Shown piece by piece: positions 46,607 to 56,389 of a stretch of DNA of 64,000 nt. The notes under the pieces were generated by a model that was not told the origin of the DNA, searched no databases, and saw only the letters and a program-made list of their open reading frames with translations. This stretch comes from CAYJGJ01 sp964367585 (GTDB lineage: Bacteria > Bacillota > Clostridia > Peptostreptococcales > Anaerovoracaceae), in contig CAYIYH010000001.1 of NCBI GenBank assembly GCA_964367585.1, forward strand, positions 1 through 64,000. Reading direction: 5' to 3'. A program made the position numbers and the translations under genes. Each line of letters starts with the position of its first letter. Positions within the stretch are counted from its first letter, which is position 1.

Positions 46607-49600
46607 TTATGAATCTAATCTTTCACTTATACTTCGCATAAGTGCATCGCTACATGGTAACGGAGATACTAGAATATTTTCGTTTGGCAACACAAATCGT
46701 TTTACATATGTAGTATCATCACTTTTTATTATTTCACCCAATTGCGTCATTCCATACTGTGGCATTGTGTCAAACATTTCATCAAATATATCAGTTTCTT
46801 CGTAGAATCCAAAGTCGCACTCGAATATTTTTGCAATTTCACATGGAATTTCGTAATTATAGTAATCTACATCTTCACAAATAACGGCTTCCACAGGAAG
46901 TAATCTTCTTTCCGTATTTGTGAACGTACCATCAGATGCGGCAAATCCCGTAGCAGGCATTACCAAGTCGGCTTTTTGGCACGTTTGAGTCAAGTGAGTA
47001 TCTGAGACCATCAGGAATTCTAATCCGACGGTATCAAATCCATCTATCGGATCCTCACCAAATATCATAAGTCCTTTTATACCATCCATTACTTCCGCAC
47101 CGGCTTTTATTCCGATATCTACTATTCCTTGAGAATTGTTCTTTGCCTTCACAAGCAATATTCCATCACGTGGCTTACCAAAATGCCCAGAAAGCAATGC
47201 TATATTAGCAATCATCCTAGCGGCGTCTACCGTAACATTATTCTGTTGCAACACAAACATCGCCTTTTTCGAGTTGAGATATTTTGCAGTGACTTCCTTG
47301 ATATCATCGGAGACTTTTGTGTCGTTAACATATTTAGACATGTCAGAATATCCTTCAATATCTGATTTTATACCACTATCTATAATAGTCTTCGCCATAG
47401 CTTTTAGTACATCTAAGTTATTTTCTACTTCGTAAACGGTTGCAAAATCAAAATCTGTAGCTATTTCTTTAGTATTAAATACTATTACTTTTGCTCCATC
47501 TTTTGCAGCCTGCCTCATCTTGTTCCATATTACCGGATTCTTGTTCTTTTCAAAACCAACCACTATTATCATTTCTGTAGACAGTAATTCGTCTATTGCA
47601 TTTGGCGATGCCTCGTATCCGAGAACTTCTTCTATTCCATTTGCTCTATTATTAAAGCTAAATGTCTTAGCACCTATTAAGTCAGCCATTTTTTTGATTG
47701 CATATGCCTCTTCGTTAGTATATCTGTCAGAGATAGAGACTGCTATCTTGTCTCTTCCATATATGCTTCCGACACTTTGCATCTTCTTCGCTGCCATAAT
47801 GAAGGCATCTTGATAGTCAATGGGTTCTAATTCTTTTCCATCACGCATCATTGGATACGGGATTTTTGTTACTGTAGGATTTTCACCTAGCCCAAATTTG
47901 CCTTTCCCACAAGAAATACCTTTATTCACATATCCATCTATGTCTGGGTTTGCTTTTATAAGTAAATCCCCGGCATTTTCTAAATTAATAGAGCATCCGA
48001 CTGAGCAATAAGAACAAGTTGTCTCTGAAACACATGTTTCAAGAGGGATAGATTTTTTTGTCGTAATTCTTTCTTGTAAAGCCCCTGTCGGACAAACACT
48101 CACACACTGCCCGCAAGATTCGCAGCCAGATTCTGCAAGTGGCATTTCCAACATTGGTTTTACTACTGTATCAAATCCTCTATTCACAAGCCCTAGTGCG
48201 CCTACGCCCATCACTTCGTCACATGCGCGGACACACAATCCACATAAGATGCATTTGTTCGGATCACGCAAGACGAAAGGATGATCGTCTTCATATTCGT
48301 CGATATTGATTTGACCTGCAAATCTACCAGGGTTTACATCGTACTCATTGGCTAAGCTTATGAGCTTGCATTCGTAATAGTCGTGGCAACCACATTCCAA
48401 ACATCTATTAGCTTCCTTAGTTGCCTGTTCCTCCGACATTGAAGTGTACATGACTTCTAAGAAGTTATCTCTTCTCTCCTCAGGTTGAAGGTGTTCGACC
48501 TTTGCTCTTGTTAATCTCTCCCTATCTTCAAAAGTCTTTTCATTTATATCATCTCTCACTACTAGATAAGGCTTTTCATATTTAATAGTCTCACCATCTA
48601 AGTATCTATCGATTACTAGCGCAGCTTTCTTTGCGTCAGCAACCGCCTCTATTGCAATGGAAATCTTATCGTTACCACAGTCACCGCCAGCAAATACTCC
48701 TGGAATACTTGTCATGAATGTTTCTGGATCATAACTAATAGCATCGCGTTTTGTTTTATCCACAGGGAAAACACTAGCATCTACCGCTTGTCCGATGGCT
48801 AATATTACTGTGTCGACATCTATTAACTCTGTTTTTCCCTCGACAGGTTTAGGGCTACGCCTTCCTGAAGAATCCGGCTCGCCTAGCTCCATGACTTGTA
48901 ATAACATTTGTTTCACTTTGCCATCTTCATCTTTGATGATTTCTATAGGATTGGTCAAATTCTTAAATATTACACCTTCTTCGTCAGCCTCTACAATTTC
49001 TATCAAATCTGCAGGCATTTCATCTTTAGTTCTTCTATATACATTATATACTTTTTTTGCACCGAGGCGGAGAGCAGTTCGACAAGCATCCATAGCAGTA
49101 TTACCACCTCCGACGATTGCAACATTTTCTCCTATTAACATCTCCTCGTTTCTTACGATTTTACGTAGAAAATCTATACCACCAATCACGCCGATAGCAT
49201 CTTCACCCTTGCATCCTACGCCTGTTGAAACCCATGCGCCTATGCCTAATAAAATAGCATCGAAATCTTCTTTAACCGTTTCAAATGGAATGTCTACTCC
49301 AATTTTTGTGTTTGGAATAATATTCACACCCATTTCCTCGATTATTTCGATTTCCTGGTCTAGTACTTCTTTTGGCAATCTGTATTGTGGTATTCCATAT
49401 CTAATCATCCCACCTAGTTTTGGCATTGATTCAAAGATTGTAACATCATGCCCCCTAAGTCTCAAAAAGTATGCAGCAGAAAGCCCCATAGGCCCGCCAC
49501 CTATTACCGCAACCCTTTTGTTGGTCTCTTCTGCGCATTCAGGAACGTATGGAAGTCCCATCAAGTCCATATCCGCAACGAATCTTTTAACACCCATTAT

Positions 49601-50095
49601 ATCTATAGGTTCGTCTATAAGTTTGCGTCTACACTCGTCCTCACAAGGATGGGGACAAACCCTTCCTAGTGAAGCAGGCAAAGGGAGTTTATCCTTGACT
49701 AGCTCTAATGCACTTTCGTATTCGCCATTAGCCACAAGTCCAACATATCCCTGGCAATCAGTGTGTGCAGGACATGCTATAGAACAAGGAGGACGACAGT
49801 CTCCACGGTGGTTAGATAACAATAATTCAAGATTTGTCTTTCTTGATTCTATTATTCTTTCTGTATTTGTTACGACCACCATATTAGGCGCAATTTCAGT
49901 CGCACACGCCTTACATAACTTTGGATTCCCCTCAATCTCAACCATACATAATCCACAAGAACCATATATTTCGGTTCTTTTGTCGTAGCACAGTGTAGGT
50001 ATATATATATCATTCTCTGTCGCAATTTCTAATACCGTCTGTCCCGGAATCCCAAAGACTTCTTTGTCATCAATATTTAATTTGAATTTTTTCAT
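46607..50095 (-). CDS. NuoG-like / GltD-like / molybdopterin-fold fusion subunit of a flavin-based bifurcating complex
   Basis: Large cytosolic iron-sulfur flavoprotein subunit, 1162 residues. Order: NuoG-type [2Fe-2S] ferredoxin (Cys36, 47, 50, 61); a GltD/NfnB-type cysteine domain (about 95-165); FAD domain VAVIGGGPMGLSAAYF (about 195-210); NAD(P) domain VAIVGGGNTAMDACRTA; a second cysteine cluster CLECGCHDYYEC; two [4Fe-4S] ferredoxin motifs (CILCGLCVRAC, CESCGQCVSVC); a molybdopterin-type [4Fe-4S] site CSYCSVGC; then a molybdopterin-oxidoreductase fold ending with GTFTNTERRLLPVE. The formate-dehydrogenase Cys/Sec-His catalytic segment is absent, as is an H-cluster. With the NuoF- and NuoE-like genes it resembles the Sporomusa-type Nfn (Stn) complex, which links NADH, NADPH and ferredoxin. 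SD AAAGGAGG. Confidence 0.85.
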   Translation of the reverse strand: MKKFKLNIDDKEVFGIPGQTVLEIATENDIYIPTLCYDKRTEIYGSCGLCMVEIEGNPKLCKACATEIAPNMVVVTNTERIIESRKTNLELLLSNHRGDCRPPCSIACPAHTDCQGYVGLVANGEYESALELVKDKLPLPASLGRVCPHPCEDECRRKLIDEPIDIMGVKRFVADMDLMGLPYVPECAEETNKRVAVIGGGPMGLSAAYFLRLRGHDVTIFESMPKLGGMIRYGIPQYRLPKEVLDQEIEIIEEMGVNIIPNTKIGVDIPFETVKEDFDAILLGIGAWVSTGVGCKGEDAIGVIGGIDFLRKIVRNEEMLIGENVAIVGGGNTAMDACRTALRLGAKKVYNVYRRTKDEMPADLIEIVEADEEGVIFKNLTNPIEIIKDEDGKVKQMLLQVMELGEPDSSGRRSPKPVEGKTELIDVDTVILAIGQAVDASVFPVDKTKRDAISYDPETFMTSIPGVFAGGDCGNDKISIAIEAVADAKKAALVIDRYLDGETIKYEKPYLVVRDDINEKTFEDRERLTRAKVEHLQPEERRDNFLEVMYTSMSEEQATKEANRCLECGCHDYYECKLISLANEYDVNPGRFAGQINIDEYEDDHPFVLRDPNKCILCGLCVRACDEVMGVGALGLVNRGFDTVVKPMLEMPLAESGCESCGQCVSVCPTGALQERITTKKSIPLETCVSETTCSYCSVGCSINLENAGDLLIKANPDIDGYVNKGISCGKGKFGLGENPTVTKIPYPMMRDGKELEPIDYQDAFIMAAKKMQSVGSIYGRDKIAVSISDRYTNEEAYAIKKMADLIGAKTFSFNNRANGIEEVLGYEASPNAIDELLSTEMIIVVGFEKNKNPVIWNKMRQAAKDGAKVIVFNTKEIATDFDFATVYEVENNLDVLKAMAKTIIDSGIKSDIEGYSDMSKYVNDTKVSDDIKEVTAKYLNSKKAMFVLQQNNVTVDAARMIANIALLSGHFGKPRDGILLVKAKNNSQGIVDIGIKAGAEVMDGIKGLMIFGEDPIDGFDTVGLEFLMVSDTHLTQTCQKADLVMPATGFAASDGTFTNTERRLLPVEAVICEDVDYYNYEIPCEIAKIFECDFGFYEETDIFDEMFDTMPQYGMTQLGEIIKSDDTTYVKRFVLPNENILVSPLPCSDALMRSISERLDS

Positions 50096-50109
50096 CGCGG
50101 GTTCCTCCT

Positions 50110-51855
50110 TTATACTCTCTCAATAGCATCAAAACGACAAGACTCTTCACATTTTCCGCATTTAATGCATTTTTCTAAATCAATCACATGCTTTTCTTTT
50201 ACGTTACCGCTAATACATTCGACCGGACACTGTCTTTTACAAGCGGTACACCCTATACAATTGTCTTTGATATTATATGTAATTAATGCTTTGCAAGATT
50301 TAGCAGTACATTTGTGGCGGTATATATGGTCTTCGTATTCGTTTTTGAAATATCGGATTGTAGTAAGTACCGGATTAGGTGCGGTTTGCCCTAGTCCACA
50401 CAGTGAACCATCTTTTATCTTAGTAGATAATTCCTCTAAAAGCTCTATGTCACCCTCTTTTCCCTCGCCTTGTGTAATTCTCTCAAGGATTTCTAACATC
50501 CTCATAGTTCCGATTCTACAATAGTTGCATTTTCCACAAGACTCCTTTTTGGTGAAATCTAAGAAATATCGTGCCATGTCGACCATGCATGTATCTTCAT
50601 CCATTACAATCATTCCACCCGACCCTACGATCGCGCCTGTAGCATTTATGTCTTCATACGTAACAGGAGTATTGATTAATTCACTCGGAATACATCCACC
50701 GGAAGGTCCTCCCATTTGGACTGCCTTAAACTCTTTGTCGTTTTTGATTCCTCCGCCTATGCCATATATTACACTTTCGAGAGAAAGCCCCATAGGAACT
50801 TCGACAAGTCCACCTTTGGCAATTTTTCCAGCCAACGCAAACACCTTTGTTCCATTAGATTTTTCACTACCCATAGCGCCGAATTTATCTCCACCATTTA
50901 CTATTATCCATGGGACATTTGCAAGCGTTTCCACATTATTAATATTTGTTGGTTCTTGCCAATAACCCTTTTGTGCAGGGAAAGGAGGCTTTAGTCTTGG
51001 CATACCTCTCTCACCCTCAAGCGAGGCGATCAGTGCTGTTTCTTCACCACACACAAATGCTCCCGCACCTGCTTTAATTCGCATTTTAAAATCAAAACCA
51101 CTGTCAAATATGTTTTTACCGAGAAGTCCTTTTTTGTTTGCATCTTCGATTGCAATGTCAAGTCTCTTAATTGCAAGCGGATACTCAGCACGACAGTATA
51201 TTATTCCTTCACTAGCCCCCATCGCATATCCACCGATTATCATTCCTTCTATCAATGCGTGCGGATCTCCTTCCAATACAGATCTATCCATGAATGCCCC
51301 TGGATCACCTTCGTCCGCATTACAAACTATGTATTTTTTATTTCCATTATTGTTCTTTGCTGCATTCCACTTAAACCACGTAGGGAATCCCGCGCCTCCA
51401 CGACCTCTTAATCCGGACGTCTTAATTGTTTCTATTACATCGTCTTGTGACATTGACGTTAGAACTTTTTTTGTGGCCTCATATCCACCTATTGCTAAGT
51501 ATTCATCTAAGCTTTCAGGATTGATCGTCCCACAATTTCTTAGAACAATTCTTGTTTGCTTGCTGATAAATTCACTGTCGACTTCTGATATTGCGTATTC
51601 TTCAACGGGCTTTTTGCCGATGACATGTTCTTTAAGAATTCTCTCAACTTTATCAGGTTGAACCTTGACATATCTTGTCAAAATATCCCCATCATATATG
51701 TCTACGATAGGCTCTAGGTAACAGACACCAACACAGCCTGTGAAATCAAGCGAAACATCCAAGGAATATTCTTTTATCAATCTTTCAAATTCTGATTCGG
51801 TTTTTTTTGCACCTGTGGCGATACCACAACTTCCTTGACCAATAACAATTTTCAT
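50110..51855 (-). CDS. NuoF/HydB-like NADH-binding flavoprotein subunit
   Basis: Diaphorase subunit, 581 residues. N-terminal thioredoxin-like [2Fe-2S] domain (residues 1-80), the 51-kDa NADH/FMN domain (GLRGRGGAGFPTWFKW, CNADEGDPGAFMDR, AGAGAFVCGEETALIAS), an SLBB segment, the NuoF [4Fe-4S] motif SCGKCNYCRIGT with a later Cys, and a C-terminal 2x[4Fe-4S] ferredoxin (CIGCTACKRQC, CIKCGKCEESC). This domain string matches HydB/StnB/NADP-hydrogenase B subunits, which bifurcate electrons at FMN. SD ATAGGAGG. Lies 14 bp before the large subunit gene. Confidence 0.9.
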   Translation of the reverse strand: MKIVIGQGSCGIATGAKKTESEFERLIKEYSLDVSLDFTGCVGVCYLEPIVDIYDGDILTRYVKVQPDKVERILKEHVIGKKPVEEYAISEVDSEFISKQTRIVLRNCGTINPESLDEYLAIGGYEATKKVLTSMSQDDVIETIKTSGLRGRGGAGFPTWFKWNAAKNNNGNKKYIVCNADEGDPGAFMDRSVLEGDPHALIEGMIIGGYAMGASEGIIYCRAEYPLAIKRLDIAIEDANKKGLLGKNIFDSGFDFKMRIKAGAGAFVCGEETALIASLEGERGMPRLKPPFPAQKGYWQEPTNINNVETLANVPWIIVNGGDKFGAMGSEKSNGTKVFALAGKIAKGGLVEVPMGLSLESVIYGIGGGIKNDKEFKAVQMGGPSGGCIPSELINTPVTYEDINATGAIVGSGGMIVMDEDTCMVDMARYFLDFTKKESCGKCNYCRIGTMRMLEILERITQGEGKEGDIELLEELSTKIKDGSLCGLGQTAPNPVLTTIRYFKNEYEDHIYRHKCTAKSCKALITYNIKDNCIGCTACKRQCPVECISGNVKEKHVIDLEKCIKCGKCEESCRFDAIERV

Positions 51856-51867
51856 TTTGGTATCCTC

Positions 51868-52371
51868 CTATCTTTTCTTTATTTCTTCTAAGACTTTTTT
51901 TACTTCTTGCTTAGTCAGATTACCATAAGTCTCTTCACCATCGGCATTTTGAATCATCATAACCGGAGCAAGCGAACAACACCCAAGACAGGCAACGTTA
52001 TTCAAAGTAAATATATTGTCTTCTGTAGTTTCTCCATCGGCAATTCCCAAATATTCCGAGATTGCTTCTTCAATCATTTTGGAACCATTTACGTGACAAG
52101 CCGTGCCTTGACAAAGCATTATCAAATTTTTGCCTATAGGATTCATTCTAAACTGGGCATAAAAGGTCGCTACCCCATATATCTTAGCGGGTGAAACTCC
52201 TGTCACCGCAGCTATATGCCTAATTGCATCTATAGAAAGATAGCCATATATCTCTTGTGTTTTTTGTAGAATTGTTATCATACTTCCCGCTACATTTGCA
52301 TATTTTTCGAGTACAGGATCTAGCTCTTTAAACTGTTCCCGGCAAGAACCATTACAACATTTTTCATCCAT
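51868..52371 (-). CDS. NuoE/HydC-like [2Fe-2S] subunit
   Basis: Thioredoxin-like ferredoxin subunit, 167 residues. Helical N-terminus with an extra Cys cluster (CCNGSC at residues 5-10), then GVSPAKIYGVATFYAQF, and the four cluster ligands in CQGTAC and CLGCCSLAP. First gene of a three-gene redox operon, 13 bp before the NuoF-like gene. SD AGGAG. A promoter and a direct-repeat array lie just upstream. Confidence 0.92.
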   Translation of the reverse strand: MDEKCCNGSCREQFKELDPVLEKYANVAGSMITILQKTQEIYGYLSIDAIRHIAAVTGVSPAKIYGVATFYAQFRMNPIGKNLIMLCQGTACHVNGSKMIEEAISEYLGIADGETTEDNIFTLNNVACLGCCSLAPVMMIQNADGEETYGNLTKQEVKKVLEEIKKR

Positions 52372-52435
52372 AATAAACTCCTATTCTTTTCCGACATAAA
52401 AATTTGCAGACTACATACCATGATAATTACAGGAT

Positions 52436-52464
52436 ATTATATCATTTTTTTTACAGTTTGTCTC
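52436..52464 (-). promoter_or_regulatory. candidate promoter of the redox operon
   Basis: Minus strand GAGACA (-35, weak), 17-bp spacer, TATAAT (-10), about 65 bp before the NuoE-like ATG. Confidence 0.6.
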
Positions 52465-52469
52465 TTATA

Positions 52470-52513
52470 ACTTATTCTCATTTATTCTCAAACTTATTCT
52501 CATTTATTCTCAA
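52470..52513. repeat. four-fold TGAGAATAA direct-repeat array upstream of the redox promoter
   Basis: Two tandem 22-bp units (52470-52491, 52492-52513), each holding two near-identical 10-mers. On the minus strand TGAGAATAA occurs four times with spacings of 10, 12 and 10 bp, close to one helical turn. The array ends six bases upstream of the -35 box, a position typical for an activator or redox-responsive regulator. Confidence 0.65.
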
Positions 52514-52544
52514 TCTTGATCTTTATTTTCCGCACGTCGCGTCG

Positions 52545-53600
52545 CTATCCACAAATAAGCATTTCCAATCCTAACATTGCGCCCATCTTTCCACTCTTCA
52601 TCTTATAGTCGATATCGTATAAATTAATTAACATACTTCTTATTACGCTAAACTCAAGGATTGTCAGGTATTTCATGTTCGCATCTATTCTGCCGTCGGC
52701 AACTTTGAGAAGATTTTTTATTTCTATTCTCGACTTGTTTTCAGATACTAGCTCTTTTAATTTCAGTATAAACTCGATATTTGCGATTAAGCCAGATACA
52801 ATATTGGTAACCTTGGTATCTCGCATGTTGTGTAGCAATTCAATTGACTTGGTAGTGTTTTGCGAATAAATGGCGTTTATCAAGTTAAAAATATATTTAT
52901 TCTCGTACCCCAATATAGTTTCTTCTATATCCTTTATGGAAACCTTCTTTATGTTTTTGTTATCTGCGGGACCGAGATATGCGATAAGTTTTTTTACATC
53001 ATTTTCTAACTGATACAAGTTATAATTCGATTCTTTAGTATAGTATCCCGTCATTTCTATCAATTCGTTTAGCATCGAGTTATCTATATCGATTGTCGCC
53101 CGATTTAACCGTTTTTGGACAAAAGAAGCAAGATCCCCTCTCTCAAGTTTCCCGAATGTATATATTGGAGCACTTTCTTTTATGTCCTTTATCCATCTTA
53201 TTCTCTTGTCAATTTTTGTTGCAGACAAAACTATTATACAACTATCATTTTTTGATTGTACATTATCTAATATAAGGTCCACATCCTCTTTATGTTTTTT
53301 CGAAAAATCCGCATCGGTAAGCAACTTAGAATCTTTTATCCAAACAACTTTTTTTTCCGATAGCATAGAATATGAAGTACATGCGGAAAAAATATCGGAT
53401 TCTTCCCGAGACTTTCCGTCAATAATAACAAAATCGGCTTGCTCGAATCCTGGAGCAATATACTTTTTCTTTAGAGCATTAACAAACCAATTGATTAAAA
53501 AATCTTCTTCCCCATCTATTAGAATCACGGGCTCAACCTTTCCATTACTAATAGCCTTAGAAGCAATGTTAAAAGCGTGTTCCCTTTTTTGATAGTACAT
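52545..53600 (-). CDS. holA: DNA polymerase III subunit delta
   Basis: Clamp-loader wrench subunit, 351 residues. Poorly conserved family, recognised from PVILIDGEEDFLINWF at the N-terminus, VVWIKDSKLL, ESAPIYTFGKLERGDLASFVQKRL (in part), ESNYNLYQLENDVKKLIAY and the C-terminal AAA-collar helices. SD AGAGAGG. It follows comEC by 15 bp, the standard comEC-holA order. The usual downstream rpsT gene is not present. Confidence 0.9.
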   Translation of the reverse strand: MYYQKREHAFNIASKAISNGKVEPVILIDGEEDFLINWFVNALKKKYIAPGFEQADFVIIDGKSREESDIFSACTSYSMLSEKKVVWIKDSKLLTDADFSKKHKEDVDLILDNVQSKNDSCIIVLSATKIDKRIRWIKDIKESAPIYTFGKLERGDLASFVQKRLNRATIDIDNSMLNELIEMTGYYTKESNYNLYQLENDVKKLIAYLGPADNKNIKKVSIKDIEETILGYENKYIFNLINAIYSQNTTKSIELLHNMRDTKVTNIVSGLIANIEFILKLKELVSENKSRIEIKNLLKVADGRIDANMKYLTILEFSVIRSMLINLYDIDYKMKSGKMGAMLGLEMLICG

Positions 53601-53615
53601 TACAAATAATCCTCT

Positions 53616-56066
53616 CTATTTCATAGTGTGAACAGTGATAGTTCCATCATCAATCTCAATCCCTATCGCACCTTGCAAGTCATTTCGATAAACTGGTATT
53701 CCTTGCTCCTCTAATCTATTTATGACATCGGAATGTGGATGTCCATGCGTATTTTTTCCCACTTGGATCACTGCAAGCATAGGGGACGTTGCATCAATAA
53801 ATTCAGGACAAGAACTATACTTGCTCCCATGATGACTTATCTTTAGGATATCAATATCGAGAACTTCGGTCCCCTCATAATATTCAATTAGGCTTCGTTC
53901 CCCTTCTTCCGTCAAATCACCGGTTAACAGTACTTTGACTCCATCTATAGAAACCTTAAACACCGAGGTGTTTTCATTTTCATCAAAATTCGAGTTCATC
54001 ATCTCCTCTTTTTTTACTATGGGCCAAATCGTTTGAATGTAGTTTCCATTTCCCAGGTCAATATAATCTCCAATTTGCATCTGCAAATTAACTTCTTCTA
54101 TGTCATATACTTCATTCAACTGTTCAATCCCTAGATAATGATCGGCATGCATGTGTGTAACTAGCGCAATATCGATAACGGAGATGCTATTTTTCATAAG
54201 GTATGGTTTAAGCACATTTTCCCCTACATTATATCTCACATTACCGCCACCGTCTATCAATATATTTTTTTCATCACTTCGCAATACACTATCAAATACA
54301 TCTCCCATAGTATTATCTTTTGAAATTACATGGATACAGTCACCTTGTCCGACATCCACGAACACTATGTCGCACCTTTCAAATGGAGAATAACTCTTAA
54401 TATAAAAAAAGAATGCAAAACCAAGTACAACGACAACGACTTTGTATATTTGTCTGTAATCTCTCCTTTTCACCCAAATGTAAAATTCTTCCGAAAAAAA
54501 TATAAAAATAAATGCATAGATCAAAAGCACAATCGTAACATTGCCAGAAATCGTCTCGATCAAAAACCCTCCACCGAAGTACATCTTTTCATTTAGCCAA
54601 ATCATCATCTGTGCTACAGCTTCCAAAAAAGAGTATATCGCACTAACATGTATATTTAACACCGACAAGATTACTCCCAACAACGCTATAGGCATTAATA
54701 TAGAAAGAAGGAACACAATAGGAATGTTTACTATTATGGAATTAAGGGATATATAATTAAAAGAGTATGCGATGATGGGAATCATTCCGATTTGAACTCC
54801 TATCACTACAGATAGCGTTTGATTAAACTTTGCAACCCTACTAAAGAATCTTGAAATTATTCCGATAGACAATACTGCCAAAAAAGACATCAAAAAACTG
54901 AGCGAATATAATTTGAATGGATTTGAAATGAGCACCGCAAACGCAATTAATGCTGTTGCCGTTTGCATGTCATATCGTCTGCTAACTTTCGCTCCGATTA
55001 AAGATACTACTATCATGCTACTTGCCCTAATTGCAGATACGCTCCACGAGGATAAAGCTACAAAGAAAAATAATGTCGTGGAAAAAAAGATGATTTTCCA
55101 AGTTGAATTCACGCCTATAATCTTTTTATAAAGCAAAAAAAGAAGTCCAACATGTAGTCCACTTACCGCCAAAATATGAGCCGTGCCATTCTCTCTAAAT
55201 GTTTCCACAGTAGTATCCGACATCTCCTCATAATTGCCAAAAACGACTCCACTGACTAGATTTACAGCATCACTATTTTCAGAAAAAGAGCCAATGAATC
55301 TCGACTTTATTACCGAAACTTGATTATTAATTGCATCTAACAAGTTTTCATCACATCCTATAACATGAACAGCATCTGCATTGATAATCGTACTTATACC
55401 TTCTCCCCGCAGATATAGTCGATAATCAAACACACTAGGATTACTCCTTTCAGAAGGAAGCTCTAGAATGCCGGTAAAAGTAATGATGTCGCCACTTTTT
55501 ATATTGTCAGTAAGAATGTCTTCCGGCATAGAACTAGAGTTTCTCCCATCGATAAAAACACTCTCTGGCACGGAATTTGATTCTGCACCACCGCCCACCT
55601 CCTTTTCTGTATACACATTTACCAACGTATTATGAGATAACGCTACATCGTCGTCGTTAACTCTCTGAATCTCACAAGTTATTTTTTGAACGATGTAATA
55701 TTCATCATTTTCTATTTCGACCATGCTCACTCTTGCTGTGAAAAAGTTTTCCTTGCCTACGAGATTACTATTATAATCACTATGAATTCTGTACATGTAT
55801 AATGATACTGTAATTATTCCAAAAAGAATAAATGAAACAAGTATAATATTTTTTTTATCTACATGGTTTCGTTCGCAATTTTGCTCCCATCTTCCACCTA
55901 CCCCTTTCTTTTGTGATTCCTTTTTCCAGTATTTTTTTCTACTTGCGAAAAATAATATACTTACAACCAAAGTTAATCCCACAAAAAATATACTGTAAAA
56001 CATTTCCCCTAAATATATGCCTAGCGCAAATGCGGACACATAAGCAAGTATATCTCTCCTCATCAT
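53616..56066 (-). CDS. comEC: ComEC/Rec2 family DNA internalisation protein
   Basis: Membrane channel for single-stranded transforming DNA, 816 residues. N-terminal transmembrane pair, an OB-like extracellular domain (DUF4131-type, about 80-260), the competence domain with about eight transmembrane helices (HILAVSGLHVGLLF and further, about 285-540), and a C-terminal MBL-fold domain (VDVGQGDC, LVTHMHADHYLGI, KISHHGSKYS). All diagnostic blocks are intact, so the protein should be functional. SD AGAGAGG. With comEA this supports a DNA-uptake system, though regulators and pilus genes are outside the window. Confidence 0.95.
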   Translation of the reverse strand: MMRRDILAYVSAFALGIYLGEMFYSIFFVGLTLVVSILFFASRKKYWKKESQKKGVGGRWEQNCERNHVDKKNIILVSFILFGIITVSLYMYRIHSDYNSNLVGKENFFTARVSMVEIENDEYYIVQKITCEIQRVNDDDVALSHNTLVNVYTEKEVGGGAESNSVPESVFIDGRNSSSMPEDILTDNIKSGDIITFTGILELPSERSNPSVFDYRLYLRGEGISTIINADAVHVIGCDENLLDAINNQVSVIKSRFIGSFSENSDAVNLVSGVVFGNYEEMSDTTVETFRENGTAHILAVSGLHVGLLFLLYKKIIGVNSTWKIIFFSTTLFFFVALSSWSVSAIRASSMIVVSLIGAKVSRRYDMQTATALIAFAVLISNPFKLYSLSFLMSFLAVLSIGIISRFFSRVAKFNQTLSVVIGVQIGMIPIIAYSFNYISLNSIIVNIPIVFLLSILMPIALLGVILSVLNIHVSAIYSFLEAVAQMMIWLNEKMYFGGGFLIETISGNVTIVLLIYAFIFIFFSEEFYIWVKRRDYRQIYKVVVVVLGFAFFFYIKSYSPFERCDIVFVDVGQGDCIHVISKDNTMGDVFDSVLRSDEKNILIDGGGNVRYNVGENVLKPYLMKNSISVIDIALVTHMHADHYLGIEQLNEVYDIEEVNLQMQIGDYIDLGNGNYIQTIWPIVKKEEMMNSNFDENENTSVFKVSIDGVKVLLTGDLTEEGERSLIEYYEGTEVLDIDILKISHHGSKYSSCPEFIDATSPMLAVIQVGKNTHGHPHSDVINRLEEQGIPVYRNDLQGAIGIEIDDGTITVHTMK

Positions 56067-56224
56067 CCATACCTCTCACTAAAGTATGATATTTTTCATG
56101 TTTTATTGATACAGGCAGTCATTTATATCGCCAACTTTGCAGTAATATTGTAAATATTTATTCTTACGGTTAATATCGTGTTGGCATCCTCTCCGTATTT
56201 GTTGTGAAATCACGAATGAAAATT

Positions 56225-56289
56225 CATCTATACAATAGTCTCTTATGTGAGAATTATAGTGTAGACGTTCTTGTTAGAAAGACTATCTA
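56225..56289 (+). repeat. copy C of the short dispersed motif, within the comEC-gntR spacer
   Basis: ATAGTCT (about 56237) and AGACTAT (about 56280) form outer arms; inside, GAGAATTATA-x3-TAGA-x2-TTCT matches copy A at 25885-25908. The rest of the 56067-56359 spacer holds a weak GCCAAC (56130)/GTTGGC (56180) inverted repeat and no visible gene. Confidence 0.4.
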
Positions 56290-56359
56290 ATTGAAATTTT
56301 ATGATTCCATTTGCTTTCTTCACATTATGAGGTCGCATGCCATAATTTTAAATTTCTAC

Positions 56360-56389
56360 TTGACACGGATTGTATATATTTGATATATT
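56360..56389 (+). promoter_or_regulatory. promoter of gntR-ABC operon
   Basis: TTGACA (-35, perfect), 18-bp spacer, TATATT (-10), about 45 bp before the gntR ATG. Confidence 0.8.

Noticed and set aside
48795..49988. 397-codon open frame on the plus strand opposite the large redox subunit
   Set aside because: It mirrors the coding phase of the real gene, has no ribosome site, an odd Ser/Ile/Pro-rich composition and no recognisable motif.
46607..52371. [FeFe] hydrogenase or formate dehydrogenase operon
   Set aside because: No H-cluster motifs are present and the Cys/Sec-His catalytic segment of formate dehydrogenase is missing.
56130..56185. tRNA-like or sRNA structure in the comEC-gntR spacer
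   Set aside because: Only a 6-bp outer stem with weak inner pairing; no T-loop or anticodon features.
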